A stretch of DNA of 64,000 nt from Candidatus Pedobacter colombiensis. GTDB lineage: Bacteria > Bacteroidota > Bacteroidia > Sphingobacteriales > Sphingobacteriaceae. Numbering within the stretch: position 1 is the first letter of the stretch; the number at the start of each line of letters is the position of its first letter. This document shows positions 17,648 through 26,836 of the stretch, one piece after another. The translations under genes and the position numbers were made by a program. Location of the stretch: the NCBI GenBank assembly GCA_029202485.1, contig CP119313.1, positions 4,526,001-4,590,000 on the forward strand, read 5' to 3'. The notes below the pieces were generated by a model, which saw only the letters and a list, made by a program, of their open reading frames with translations, did no database searches and had not been told where the DNA came from.

Positions 17648-18718
17648 TTATAAAGAGCCTAGTGATCTTACTGCCTTTAAAAAATCCCATGGTTTTTTAT
17701 TTACGGCTTCTTTTTCTTCAGCAACCAACAGCTTTGCAAGCTGCGCAATCCGGGCTTCGTTTTCGCTAACCGTCCTGTCGCCCAGCGCTACCAGCCTTTC
17801 AAGATTTGCAGGACTTGCCGCGTCCAACCCTTCTTTAATACTATCCAAACTGTCGGGCTCAATACGAATGTAATTGTCCCCTTTTCCGGTCGAATGAAAC
17901 AGCTGCTGCAGAAAGAAATCACTGGTCTCAGCCACTCCACTCATCATAATATCCAATATTGCAGGCACAATAGCCATTGCACTGCTTTTTTTAAAATGAT
18001 CATAATCATAAGACCTTCTGGAACGACCCGTGCCCAGTGAAACTAAAAAAATATCATTAATCCGGGTTTGGTTAAAGGCCCGCGTTACTTCTATCAAACC
18101 ACTTAAAGCGGGGTTTGTTGCAAATACCCCCCCATCAAGCAAGGGGTAACGCACATTAGCCAGGGAGTGTATTTCTGCTACACTGAAATAAGTAGGTGCA
18201 GCCGAAGTAGCGCGACAAACGTCCCTTAAATAAAAATCACGGATATCACCTCTGGAAATTGCATTCTGTTGCCTAAAAAAATGGGTTTTCCTCAGTTCGA
18301 TATTATAGGCACTTATGATGCAGGGCTTGATCAATTGACTGAGTTTTTTTTCCCCGAAATAATTCTTGAGCACGCCTTCGAAAATCTGACTATTGTATCG
18401 CTCTCCCGCAAGCCCCAGCTTTGCCCGGATGCGTTTAAAGAAACTCATTTTAAAAATCTCATTCCCATGCTCCAGATATAGATCTAATGCTGCCCGGGCC
18501 GAAAAACGAGGTCTTGTCGGATTTTCCTCTGCAGGGCATAGCAATAGACAGGTAAGTATGCCTCCGGTGCTGGTGCCCGCAAAAAAATCGAAATAATCTA
18601 CTATAGCCGCATCGGGATTTTTACTTTCCAGTTTCAGCTTTTCTTCAAGTGCAACCAGAACCATTCCCGGGATAATTCCCCTTATTCCTCCACCATCAAT
18701 AGAAAGGATTTTCTTCAT
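17648..18718 (-). CDS. Patatin-like phospholipase
   Basis: 356 residues. The oxyanion-hole motif DGGGIRG is at residues 8-14, the nucleophile elbow GTSTGG has Ser50, and the second dyad motif DGG has Asp195. All catalytic parts of a Ser-Asp lipid acyl hydrolase are present. There is no signal peptide or transmembrane segment, so it is predicted cytoplasmic, acting on membrane lipids. Size and motifs resemble CapV-type patatins, but no cyclic-nucleotide synthase is encoded nearby, so a defence role is not supported. It is upstream of the histidine kinase on the same strand. Confidence 0.92.
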   Translation of the reverse strand: MKKILSIDGGGIRGIIPGMVLVALEEKLKLESKNPDAAIVDYFDFFAGTSTGGILTCLLLCPAEENPTRPRFSARAALDLYLEHGNEIFKMSFFKRIRAKLGLAGERYNSQIFEGVLKNYFGEKKLSQLIKPCIISAYNIELRKTHFFRQQNAISRGDIRDFYLRDVCRATSAAPTYFSVAEIHSLANVRYPLLDGGVFATNPALSGLIEVTRAFNQTRINDIFLVSLGTGRSRRSYDYDHFKKSSAMAIVPAILDIMMSGVAETSDFFLQQLFHSTGKGDNYIRIEPDSLDSIKEGLDAASPANLERLVALGDRTVSENEARIAQLAKLLVAEEKEAVNKKPWDFLKAVRSLGSL

Positions 18719-18829
18719 AACATAACTAAGCCTTGCAGGTAAATATAGGTTTTCTGCCAGAATAGTTTAATACTTAGTCGTATATATTTAATACTTAATG
18801 CCGATTTTTAACAACCATTTTAAACCATC

Positions 18830-21823
18830 ATGAACCAACTAAAATCTTTGTCACTGATTCTATTGATCTGTACTTATCTCCCTTCAATGGCTGTTAAAGT
18901 CAAAAAAATCAAGCCTACTACAGAAATAGAGATTAGCAAATCAGCCACTCATGTTGCACAAATATCTGATGATCGTCTGATCATCATTACGGGAAGTACT
19001 TATTTATTTACGGTGGACACTCCTGAGGATAAAGGCCTGGTATCTACAAAAATTAGTGCGAAGCAACTCCCAATGCAACTAAGGTCGAAAGATGGTTCTT
19101 TTCAAAAGTACAGGTTAATGGATAAGGATGGAATGGAAAAAGAAGATGGTGAGCTCGTAAATGGAGATCAGCTTGTAGTGACTGCTGAGGATGGGAAAGC
19201 GACAAAGACCTATCAAATTGCAATAAAAACTATGGCTGTAGCAGGGCATCTTTATTTACAAACAGAGAATGCAACCATAAATACTGGTTATGATTTGACC
19301 CTTTATTTTAGCGCAGGCCAAAGAACGCCCAATGCTACAGTTCAGCTCTTTTTACCTGCCGGCATCGAGGTCACGCAAGACAATACCACTGTTAACGTAA
19401 TTGGACGTGGAGCGGTTAAATTAAAAGACTTATCCACTCAATCTATTGGTCGTGTTGGCGGTGCCTATTCTTATTCGAAGGTTGGCAGTGTAGCCATTGG
19501 CAAAACTGCTGATGGAGGCTCTATCCTTACCTTCAGCAACCTGGATTTGAGACCAAAAAATGGCCCGGACCTCAAGCTTACCATTGAAAATGTAAAATTG
19601 AATAAGGCGGGCAAATATACTTTTAGTGGTACTTATACAACTAGTAAACCTGAGGTTTTAACCAGCCCGGCTACAGGTGCGGCCTGTGCAACACTTACAG
19701 TAACTAACCCTGTTTCGAGCTTTGAAAGGATCGTAAACATGGACATTCAGTATAGGGAGACTCCTGACAGATACACCACTGTTGGTTTTAAATGGGGTGT
19801 AAATAATGACATCAAAAATGTTGAGGTGATGCAATCTGCGGACAATGGCCAAACCTGGACAACTGCTTCCGCGGTGATTGACACTAAAAAAGCGATGGCT
19901 ACAGTGTCGGGTTTATTACCTAAAAAACTATATGCCTTTAAACTTAATACTAAGGATGGACCAAATAAAGGTTTATCTAATGAACTCAAGTTTTACTCAG
20001 GAAAAATGGACGTGAAAAGTTTTGGTGTAAAGGGCGATGGTACTACGGATGATACGCAGGGTATAAATGATGCGATCGAGTCTTTAAACAAAATGGGTGG
20101 TGGTACACTGTTGTTTAGTGCCGGAGTTTACAACGTGAGAACGGTTCATTTGAAAAGCAATGTTTATTTATTTGTGGATAAGGAGGCGACCATTAGGGCG
20201 ATTAAAGGTGCCGACGCTCCGGAATCTACCTGGTTTAGTGATAAGAAATACCGCTCAGGGCTTTCGCCTACTGATGCAGGACCTTATGCTGATCCAGAGA
20301 ATTATATGACGAAGCAAGATGTGGGCCATCATTATTTTAGGAATACCATGTTTTTTGGGGAGAGGCTGGACAATATAAAAATTATTGGCAATGGTCTGAT
20401 AACGGGTAATGGAAACCTGGTAAATGGCGACAAGGTGATGAGCAATGCGCCCGACAATCGTGCAGATAAAATGTTTACCCTGAAATTGTGTACCAATCTG
20501 GAAATCGGTGGCATCTACCGCTCCGAAGATCTTTGGTATGATCCTAAAAGAGATGAACCGTATTATATTGGCAAAAACGACTCGAAAATAGCGGATGTAA
20601 GCAATATGTTAAGGATTGACCGTGCGGGGCACTTTGTTTTACTAGCTACGGGCACAGATAACATCAATGTGCATGATACCTACATGGCTAAAGAAAGTCA
20701 GGGGAATGCCCGCGATATTTACGATTTCATGGGCTGCAATAATGTTACAGCTACCAACATTTACTCAAAGGTAAGCTCGGATGACATTATAAAGCCAGGT
20801 TCTGATTGTTCATTGGGATTTACACGTCCGGCAAGGAATTATAAAGTCCGCAACATTATCGGTGATACCAACTGTAACTTATTTCAAATCGGCTCGGAAA
20901 CTGCTGATGACATCAAAGATATTTGTGTAGACAACATCTATGTGCTTGGGGCTAATAAGGCTGGGTTCTCAATTTCAACGAATGATGGCGCACATATCAG
21001 CGACATTCACTTAAATTGTGGTCATACCGGAAAACTACATTCCCGTTCTCAGATGTACAGAACCAGGGCTCCTTTCTTTATTTCTATATCTAACCGCGCC
21101 CGTATCATAGGTGCCAGTGTGGGCAAATATGCCTTTACTGAAAATGGGGTAAAACATGATGAATTGCTGGTTAAGAATGTGAACATTGGTAAAGTAGAGA
21201 ACATTATACTTAATGGAATAGATATTTATGAGGTCTATGCCGGAAGTTCTTACGGCGGAAAAAATGGTCGTTGGAAACCTTATGAAGGCACTGATGATAA
21301 AGCTACTCCAATCATTGCAGGCTACAAGTTACCAGATACAGAAACGGTTATAGGCGGGCTTAATTTTAAACTGCCAAACGGATTACATACCGGCTATATC
21401 AAAAACATCGTGTTTAACGATGTGCAGATATTGGTAAAAGGTGGAAACCCGCCCTCAGATACGGCAAACCTGGCTCCTGAATTGGGCGTTGGTCAATACA
21501 ATGTTGGAAACTTGAAAGTCCAGCCCTCTTATGGAATTTGGGCACGCCACGTTAACGGTCTTACCATAAAAAACAGCTCATTTAATTATGAAAAACGCGA
21601 CAGCAGATATGCAATTTTTCTGGATGACGTACAAAGGGCAAACCTATCCGGCTTAAAAATGGTTAGGGCAAGTAATAATCCCGTTGTCATCAAACTTAAA
21701 AACTCATCGGATGTTGTAGCCGACAACATTATTTACTTTAATGATCAGTGGGACAAATCGCCAACCAAATTACCCGCCATTAAACAATCAGAAATGAGTT
21801 CATCAGGTTTTCCTAAGTTGTAG
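18830..21823 (+). CDS. Secreted GH28-like polysaccharide hydrolase with fibronectin-type domain
   Basis: 997 residues. Signal peptide at 1 to about 21, beta-rich N-terminal modules to about 295, a fibronectin III-like domain at about 297-390, then a right-handed parallel beta-helix beginning MDVKSFGVKGDGTTDD near 393, the typical start of glycosyl hydrolase family 28 and pectate-lyase superfamily folds. An acidic pair SSDD near 650 fits the GH28 catalytic Asp pair. The canonical GHG motif is not obvious, so exact activity (polygalacturonase or another uronic-acid polymer) is uncertain. No SusC/D partners adjoin it, so it is not in a classical PUL here. Its 3' end overlaps the convergent LysR gene by 21 bp. 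Confidence 0.85.
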   Translation: MNQLKSLSLILLICTYLPSMAVKVKKIKPTTEIEISKSATHVAQISDDRLIIITGSTYLFTVDTPEDKGLVSTKISAKQLPMQLRSKDGSFQKYRLMDKDGMEKEDGELVNGDQLVVTAEDGKATKTYQIAIKTMAVAGHLYLQTENATINTGYDLTLYFSAGQRTPNATVQLFLPAGIEVTQDNTTVNVIGRGAVKLKDLSTQSIGRVGGAYSYSKVGSVAIGKTADGGSILTFSNLDLRPKNGPDLKLTIENVKLNKAGKYTFSGTYTTSKPEVLTSPATGAACATLTVTNPVSSFERIVNMDIQYRETPDRYTTVGFKWGVNNDIKNVEVMQSADNGQTWTTASAVIDTKKAMATVSGLLPKKLYAFKLNTKDGPNKGLSNELKFYSGKMDVKSFGVKGDGTTDDTQGINDAIESLNKMGGGTLLFSAGVYNVRTVHLKSNVYLFVDKEATIRAIKGADAPESTWFSDKKYRSGLSPTDAGPYADPENYMTKQDVGHHYFRNTMFFGERLDNIKIIGNGLITGNGNLVNGDKVMSNAPDNRADKMFTLKLCTNLEIGGIYRSEDLWYDPKRDEPYYIGKNDSKIADVSNMLRIDRAGHFVLLATGTDNINVHDTYMAKESQGNARDIYDFMGCNNVTATNIYSKVSSDDIIKPGSDCSLGFTRPARNYKVRNIIGDTNCNLFQIGSETADDIKDICVDNIYVLGANKAGFSISTNDGAHISDIHLNCGHTGKLHSRSQMYRTRAPFFISISNRARIIGASVGKYAFTENGVKHDELLVKNVNIGKVENIILNGIDIYEVYAGSSYGGKNGRWKPYEGTDDKATPIIAGYKLPDTETVIGGLNFKLPNGLHTGYIKNIVFNDVQILVKGGNPPSDTANLAPELGVGQYNVGNLKVQPSYGIWARHVNGLTIKNSSFNYEKRDSRYAIFLDDVQRANLSGLKMVRASNNPVVIKLKNSSDVVADNIIYFNDQWDKSPTKLPAIKQSEMSSSGFPKL

Positions 21824-22696
21824 TGTTTCAATTAACTCCTGTATAAAGAGGGTGGCAGATTTCTTTCTATATCCTCCTTTTTGCCACAAAATAAATGCTT
21901 GCTTGTAATATTCCTTTCCTGAGATTGGAATCGCAATCAGGTTTTCCCAGGTAATGAGTGCCTTCTCATTAAGGATAGTGGCCCAGCTCCCATCATCCAC
22001 CAATGAAAGTAAGGAATGGATATTATTAATTTCAATTTTTATAAGCGGAGAAAGACGCGCCTTATGGAAGAGCTCGTCCAACAAGTCCCTGGAGCTAAAT
22101 CCCTTGCTTGGCAAGCAAAGCTCTATTTTGGCAAGGTTAGCTAAAGAGATCTTTTTAAGACCTGCAAGTGGGTGGTGCTTTGATACCACCATCATGATCC
22201 TTGAGGAAAAAAGATGCTCCATTTCCAGACTGGCATCATCACTATCGGTTTGGTCATGAAAAGCAAGGAGTACATCAAGTTCGGCCTGTTTCAGTTTATG
22301 CTCCAACTCCATTGCAGTACCATATTCCACGACTATTTTAATACCCGGGTATTTAGCAGAAAAGGGAGCCAGTGCAGGTAACAATACAGAACTAAACGCA
22401 GAGGTAACACCTATTCTTAGCTCGCCAATAACCAGGTTATTTAATTCGAAAATTGCCTGCTTAGATTTCTTTACATCCAACACAATTTGTCGGGCATGAT
22501 TTAAAAATACACCACCAGCCTCAGTTAAATGTACATGCTTCCCTATCCTGTCAAACAACATCATACCCAGCTCATCTTCCAATTGTTTAATTTGCTGAGA
22601 GAGGGTTGACTGCGTAACAAAACATGCCGCAGCAGCTTCAGTAAAGTGGAGCATTTCAGCAGCTTTAATAAAATAATTGATTTGTCTTATTTCCAT
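21803..22696 (-). CDS. LysR family transcriptional regulator
   Basis: 297 residues from the ATG at 22696 (a TTG lies 9 bp further upstream). The N-terminal winged HTH MEIRQINYFIKAAEMLHFTEAA...QSTLSQQIKQLE is typical, followed by a periplasmic-binding-like effector domain. It is divergent from the MFS exporter with about 110 bp between them, the usual arrangement for a LysR regulator and its target. Effector unknown. The 3' end overlaps the end of the GH28-like gene by 21 bp on the opposite strand. Confidence 0.94.
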   Translation of the reverse strand: MEIRQINYFIKAAEMLHFTEAAAACFVTQSTLSQQIKQLEDELGMMLFDRIGKHVHLTEAGGVFLNHARQIVLDVKKSKQAIFELNNLVIGELRIGVTSAFSSVLLPALAPFSAKYPGIKIVVEYGTAMELEHKLKQAELDVLLAFHDQTDSDDASLEMEHLFSSRIMMVVSKHHPLAGLKKISLANLAKIELCLPSKGFSSRDLLDELFHKARLSPLIKIEINNIHSLLSLVDDGSWATILNEKALITWENLIAIPISGKEYYKQAFILWQKGGYRKKSATLFIQELIETLQLRKT

Positions 22697-22808
22697 GAGC
22701 TTCAATAATCAATCGTTAAAACTAATGAATATCATTAAAACAATCAATTTTACCACTTTAAATCTTATCCCGAAATTTGTAGCGCAGCAACGCAATAAAA
22801 AAACACCT

Positions 22809-24035
22809 ATGTTCAGATCATTAAAGTACCGCAATTTCAAACTCTTCTTTTACGGACAATCCATTTCCCTTATAGGGACCTGGATGCAGAAGACGGCGGT
22901 GAGCTGGCTGGTGTACAGACTAACAGATTCGGCCATGTTATTAGGGCTGGTTGCCTTTGTGAGCCTTATCCCATCTTTAATTCTTTCTCCTTATGCCGGA
23001 AGTTTAATAGATAGAAACAACAAATATAAAATCCTCCTCGTTACACAAGTGATTTCGATGATGCAGGCAGGCGCACTTGCAGCCATCATTTTCTTTAAAT
23101 ATTATAATATTCCCATCATAATAGGTTTAAGCCTGGTACAAGGTATCATTAATGCTTTTGATGTAACTTGCCGCCAATCGCTTATGGTTGAAATGGTCGA
23201 AGATAAGGCTGATTTACCTAATGCCATCGCACTCAATTCCACCATGGCAAACCTTGCCCGAATTTTAGGACCTGCAATTGCAGGTGTTATCTTAAGCACT
23301 TTTGGCGAAGACTTCTGTTTTGTTGGCAATTTTGTAAGCTATATCCCAGTACTCATTTGTTTATTGATGATGAAGCTGAACCTCACTGTAATTCCACATG
23401 ACCAGAAAAGCATTTGGGCAGAGCTGGAAGACGGATTTAAATATATATCCGGAGATAAAGATCTGAGCAGTATGATTGTCATGATTGGAATTAGCAGTTT
23501 ATTTGTGATTCCATTCAATACCTTAATGCCTATTTTTGCGAAAGACTTGTTTCATGGTAATGCCGGGACTTTTAGCTGGTTCGAAAGTGCTGCAGGTTTA
23601 GGTTCGGTGGCAGCGGCTATGTACCTGGCCAACCTAAAATCGGCTAAACCGCTAATGAAAATCACGATTATTGCCAGTGCAGTATTTGGCTTAAGCCTAA
23701 TACTATTATCTTATTCAAGCGTATTAACAATTGCCTTGGTCTTTATGACACTAAGTGGATTGGGTATGATGGCTCAGACTTCTGCAATCAACACTTATAT
23801 TCAAACTCATGCCATTCCTGAAATGAGAGGGCGAGCAATCAGCTATTATGTCATGGCGTATCAGGGTATGATTCCCATTGGGAGTTTACTGATCGGCTGG
23901 GGAGCTCATGCTTTTGGGCCTAGATTGGCGGTTTGTATTGCCGGTCTCATCGGACTTTTAGCTACGGGTTTATTCCTGCTTTATCAAACCAAGCGATCTG
24001 GTAGACCGATTATGAGATTGATGTTCAAATTATGA
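22809..24035 (+). CDS. MFS transporter, EntS/MFS_3-like exporter
   Basis: 408 residues with about 12 hydrophobic segments. The start is placed at ATG 22809 (MFRSLKYRNFKLFFYGQ), the standard start of this family. An upstream in-frame extension overlaps the LysR promoter region and is unlikely to be translated. Motifs GTWMQKTAVSWLVYRLTDS and SPYAGSLIDRNNK fit the EntS/TIGR00900-type proton-coupled exporters of siderophores or drugs. Probably controlled by the divergent LysR protein. Substrate unknown. Confidence 0.92.
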   Translation: MFRSLKYRNFKLFFYGQSISLIGTWMQKTAVSWLVYRLTDSAMLLGLVAFVSLIPSLILSPYAGSLIDRNNKYKILLVTQVISMMQAGALAAIIFFKYYNIPIIIGLSLVQGIINAFDVTCRQSLMVEMVEDKADLPNAIALNSTMANLARILGPAIAGVILSTFGEDFCFVGNFVSYIPVLICLLMMKLNLTVIPHDQKSIWAELEDGFKYISGDKDLSSMIVMIGISSLFVIPFNTLMPIFAKDLFHGNAGTFSWFESAAGLGSVAAAMYLANLKSAKPLMKITIIASAVFGLSLILLSYSSVLTIALVFMTLSGLGMMAQTSAINTYIQTHAIPEMRGRAISYYVMAYQGMIPIGSLLIGWGAHAFGPRLAVCIAGLIGLLATGLFLLYQTKRSGRPIMRLMFKL

Positions 24036-24036
24036 C

Positions 24037-24066
24037 GAAGCCACTCTTTAGGGAGTGGCTTCTTTC
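24037..24066. terminator. Bidirectional terminator
   Basis: A 10-bp stem GAAGCCACTC/GAGTGGCTTC (24037-24046 with 24053-24062) between the stop codons of the converging MFS and lipoprotein genes. Confidence 0.87.
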
Positions 24067-24070
24067 ATTT

Positions 24071-24565
24071 CTATAGCTTTTCTTCCTTACAATCTGTAGG
24101 TGCAAACGTAAACCTGCCTTTATCAAAGTTAATCGGCTTTCCTTTTACAAAATAGGACTTGCCAACATTTGTCTCGATCTGGCCAACACCGAGTATCAGT
24201 TTGCCATCTTTCTTTAAAAAAGCCAATGGGTTTTTATAAACGGTTTTATTCGTTGTGCCAATCTGGAAGGTATAATCTACAAACAAGGTATCCCCCTTAT
24301 ATGCCCCTTCAAACTCCCCATCATTCTTCCCTTTTGTTTCATAGTTGATCAACAGATGCCCTGATAGTTTATCATTGAGAATTGGTCTGATTACTAAAGT
24401 GGCAGTATCCTTTCCATCTATGGCCATATAGCATTCCTTGGGAGCCAGTCCCTTCGATACAGCATTTAAACTATCCTTTAATTCCTGATTTTTTTGAGCA
24501 TTCTGGTTACAGCTAAACAATAATGGCAAGGCCATAAATGACAAATAAAAGGCTGAATTTTTCAT
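24071..24565 (-). CDS. Hypothetical lipoprotein
   Basis: 164 residues. A lipobox LLFSC at residues 15-19 gives a lipid-anchored Cys19. The mature part is beta-rich (DTATLVIRPILNDKLSGHL, DTLFVDYTFQIG) and matches no family I recognise. Monocistronic, ending at a bidirectional terminator shared with the MFS gene. The 232 bp upstream is very AT-rich with no gene or clear signal. Confidence 0.75.
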   Translation of the reverse strand: MKNSAFYLSFMALPLLFSCNQNAQKNQELKDSLNAVSKGLAPKECYMAIDGKDTATLVIRPILNDKLSGHLLINYETKGKNDGEFEGAYKGDTLFVDYTFQIGTTNKTVYKNPLAFLKKDGKLILGVGQIETNVGKSYFVKGKPINFDKGRFTFAPTDCKEEKL

Positions 24566-24797
24566 AATAACATTAAAATAAAATGAACGATTAACTAGTT
24601 GGTTTTAATGTTAAATAAAAAAAACAGGCACATTGTTTTAAATAATTTCAAACATCTTTACTTTTTTTATCTTATCAGCTTATTATTTTATTTTGCAACT
24701 ATTAAATTCTAGCTTACCAAAAATGAAAATCTTAAGATGAACGATTTTAATTGAAACAGCCAGCACAGTATAAATGACAATTTGGCTTTCATTGAAA

Positions 24798-25457
24798 CTA
24801 TTTTACCTTATAATCCTCCACCTGCTCTAACAGTTCCATTGACTTCATTAGTGGTATCCACTCTTTTCCGCTAAAAATAAGCTGAAACCATTTCTTATTT
24901 CTGTTTTCGTATTTGATATTAAAAAACAACCACATAGAAACATAAGTGAATGTAATGGTAATCACTATTGTAATTATCCATTGAAATAAATTCCAATCCG
25001 TAAGCATAGTTTCGTTCCACCAAAAGGTTGTCCAAACTGGTAGTTGTAAAAATAAAATTCTTGTAGACCAAAGCGTGGAAATTCTTAATTGCACAAGTTT
25101 TCCTTGTGTTTTCAAAATAGATTCGTCGCTATTTACTTGATAAATTTTTATTAACTGATAAATATAAACAAACAGGGCAATAGCTGTAAGTAAAATCTGA
25201 ATTGTAGCTGAAAAAAGGAAAAACTTGTTGGCTTCCGAAAATGTGTTCAAATAAATTCGGCCCAGAACAGTTGCTCCGATACTCACCCATAATATCCCCA
25301 CTAAAAGTGCAAATATTTTGATGGGCTTCATTGAGCTTAAAAAGTTATAGACCTTTATTCGAGTTATATCTTCTGCGTTTTTTCTGTTTATTATAAAACT
25401 TTCCTCCAATTTTTCATTGGCTGTTTTCCAAAGTTCCTTTAATTCCAATTCGTTCAT
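24798..25457 (-). CDS. Membrane protein downstream of ECF sigma gene, possible anti-sigma factor
   Basis: 219 residues. An N-terminal cytoplasmic stretch (MNELELKELWKTANEKLEES) is followed by about four hydrophobic helices (near 48-68, 80-100, 125-145 and 150-175) and a charged tail. It starts 3 bp after the end of the ECF sigma frame, which fits a sigma/anti-sigma operon. Membrane proteins of this shape commonly follow ECF sigma genes in Bacteroidota, but no zinc-binding anti-sigma motif is visible. Its role may be orphaned, since the sigma gene upstream carries a stop codon. Confidence 0.75.
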   Translation of the reverse strand: MNELELKELWKTANEKLEESFIINRKNAEDITRIKVYNFLSSMKPIKIFALLVGILWVSIGATVLGRIYLNTFSEANKFFLFSATIQILLTAIALFVYIYQLIKIYQVNSDESILKTQGKLVQLRISTLWSTRILFLQLPVWTTFWWNETMLTDWNLFQWIITIVITITFTYVSMWLFFNIKYENRNKKWFQLIFSGKEWIPLMKSMELLEQVEDYKVK

Positions 25458-25460
25458 TTC

Positions 25461-25967
25461 TTATGATATTAATTGTGAAAACCGTGTTTTTAATTTTTCT
25501 TTTATACGTCCTATTTTTGTACCTACGTTGCTTACGGACAGTCCCAATACTTCAGCAATTTCAATATGGCTTTTATCTTCCAGATAAAGTAATATCAAGG
25601 CTTTGTCAAGCTCTTTCAATTCACTTATAAATTGCTCTAATAAGGTCAGCTGCTGTTCGGTTTCCGCTTTGTCTGCAGTTAAGATTTCTGTTGTTTGTTT
25701 GCTCAATACAGTAAATAGGTTTGTTCTTGTTGTGTTTTTCCGATAAAACGAAATAGCGACATTCAGTGAAATACGGTATAACCACGTTGATATTTTAAAT
25801 TGGTCATTGTATTTGTAAACAGATTGCCATATTTATATCATCATTTCTTGCATCAAGTCTTGTCTGTCGTTTTCGTTTGGACAATACACACGGGCAACCT
25901 TGAACAAAATGCCCTTGTGCTGTTCAATGATTTCCGTAAAGAATTTCTGTTGCTCCTGTTTATTCAT
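25461..25967 (-). pseudogene. ECF sigma factor interrupted by an in-frame stop codon
   Basis: From ATG 25967 the frame encodes a sigma-70 region 2 segment (ILFKVARVYCPNENDRQDLM), meets a TAA at codon 45 (25835-25833), then continues in the same frame with IWQSVYKYNDQFKISTWLYR (rest of region 2) and region 4 (LILLYLEDKSHIEIAEVLGL, then an HTH). Total is 168 sense codons plus the internal stop. Codon 45 is expected to be an amino acid before the conserved I/IW of this family, and a single CAA-to-TAA change would explain it. The first possible internal ATG lies well inside, so a region 4-only product of 81 residues is the longest ATG-started remnant. Either a recent pseudogene or a sequencing error. 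Confidence 0.85.
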
Positions 25968-26211
25968 TATAGCTGTGAAAACCAATCTTTAATAAAATTA
26001 AATTTGCAATTTTTTATTAAACTCCTTTTCTTAATTATTCGCAGACCCTTTCAAAAAATCACAATCTGGAGCTATTTTTAATAACAGTTTCTATTCTATA
26101 AACATAGTCCTGAATATTTACAGTTTTACCCAGATGTACCGAAATCTCTTGAGATGGTTAGGCGGATGGGGTAACGATGCTAAGAGGACCTGGTAACCCC
26201 ATACTTTCTCT

Positions 26212-26322
26212 TCAGAATGCTTCTGATACTAAGGTGAACCTGATGCCTTTCTTAAATCTGGACCATTCAACCACCATCTTTTTGAATTCATCAGCAAACA
26301 CTCGGTGTTTCGTATTAGTCGA
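26212..26322 (-). pseudogene. Possible IS3-type OrfA transposase remnant
   Basis: About 36 codons reading STNTKHRVFADEFKKMVVEW match the shape of the N-terminal HTH of IS3-family OrfA proteins (F-x-x-E-F-K-x-x-V-V-E). Downstream residues do not continue the domain and the upstream frame is low-complexity and hydrophobic, so this would be a degraded fragment. Weak evidence; chance similarity is possible. Confidence 0.3.
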
Positions 26323-26476
26323 ATTTAAAATTATATTTAGGATGTACAGCGAAGACAAAATCAATACAAAGAGAGCCGTGATTGGTTCAATATTACCCGA
26401 AAAAATTTGAATTTGACGAAAAAACTTATCGAACCGCCCAAATGAAATGTAACGCAAACCATCTTTCAGATAAACA

Positions 26477-26614
26477 ATGGCTTACAACAAAACAAAAACA
26501 GGAAAAGCGATTTTTAATCACTTTTCCTATCTAGTAGCCCATAAGCTACAAATATCGAACTCTTTTATAGATGATTTACATAATGCAGCAGGTTTAGAGG
26601 ATTGTCCATATTAA
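26477..26614 (+). CDS. Small unknown open frame, 45 codons
   Basis: ATG to TAA frame with a balanced composition (starts MAYNKTKTGKAIFNHFSYL, ends LEDCPY) followed 11 bp later by a hairpin. It has no recognisable domain and no promoter box. It may be a real small gene, a remnant or chance. Confidence 0.25.
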   Translation: MAYNKTKTGKAIFNHFSYLVAHKLQISNSFIDDLHNAAGLEDCPY

Positions 26615-26624
26615 TTGAATAATC

Positions 26625-26663
26625 TAACACCCAGCAATTGTGATTTACCAATTCTGGGTGTTA
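26625..26663. terminator. Hairpin, probable terminator
   Basis: Stem 26625-26640 with 26649-26663 (one bulged base), 8-base loop. The T run on either side is weak. Confidence 0.5.
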
Positions 26664-26836
26664 ATTAGGCTTACAAAGAGTTGAAACCTTATAGGGCATT
26701 TTTATTAATTGCTATCAATATTTTTAAAAAATGACTTTTTTGGCTACCAAAAAATTAACATATATTAAGACTTACTGCATTTATTTATATGGATGAATTG
26801 TGTAATTTAGTTTCATATCAAATTAACTCACAATCT

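Larger units (their letters stand above)
25968..26836. other. Gene-poor stretch with relics
   Basis: About 870 bp between the sigma pseudogene and the TlpA-like gene. It holds a possible transposase remnant (26212-26322, minus), one small unexplained frame (26477-26614) and a hairpin (26625-26663). Otherwise AT-rich with no coding signal I can support. Confidence 0.6.

Noticed and set aside
17648..18718. Patatin as CapV effector of a CBASS system
   Set aside because: No cGAS/DncV-like nucleotidyltransferase, E1/E2 or JAB gene is adjacent; neighbours are a histidine kinase and a polysaccharide hydrolase.
18830..24035. A polysaccharide utilisation locus around the GH28-like gene
   Set aside because: No SusC/SusD pair, other glycosidases or hybrid two-component regulator flank it; the neighbouring LysR and MFS genes form their own divergent pair.
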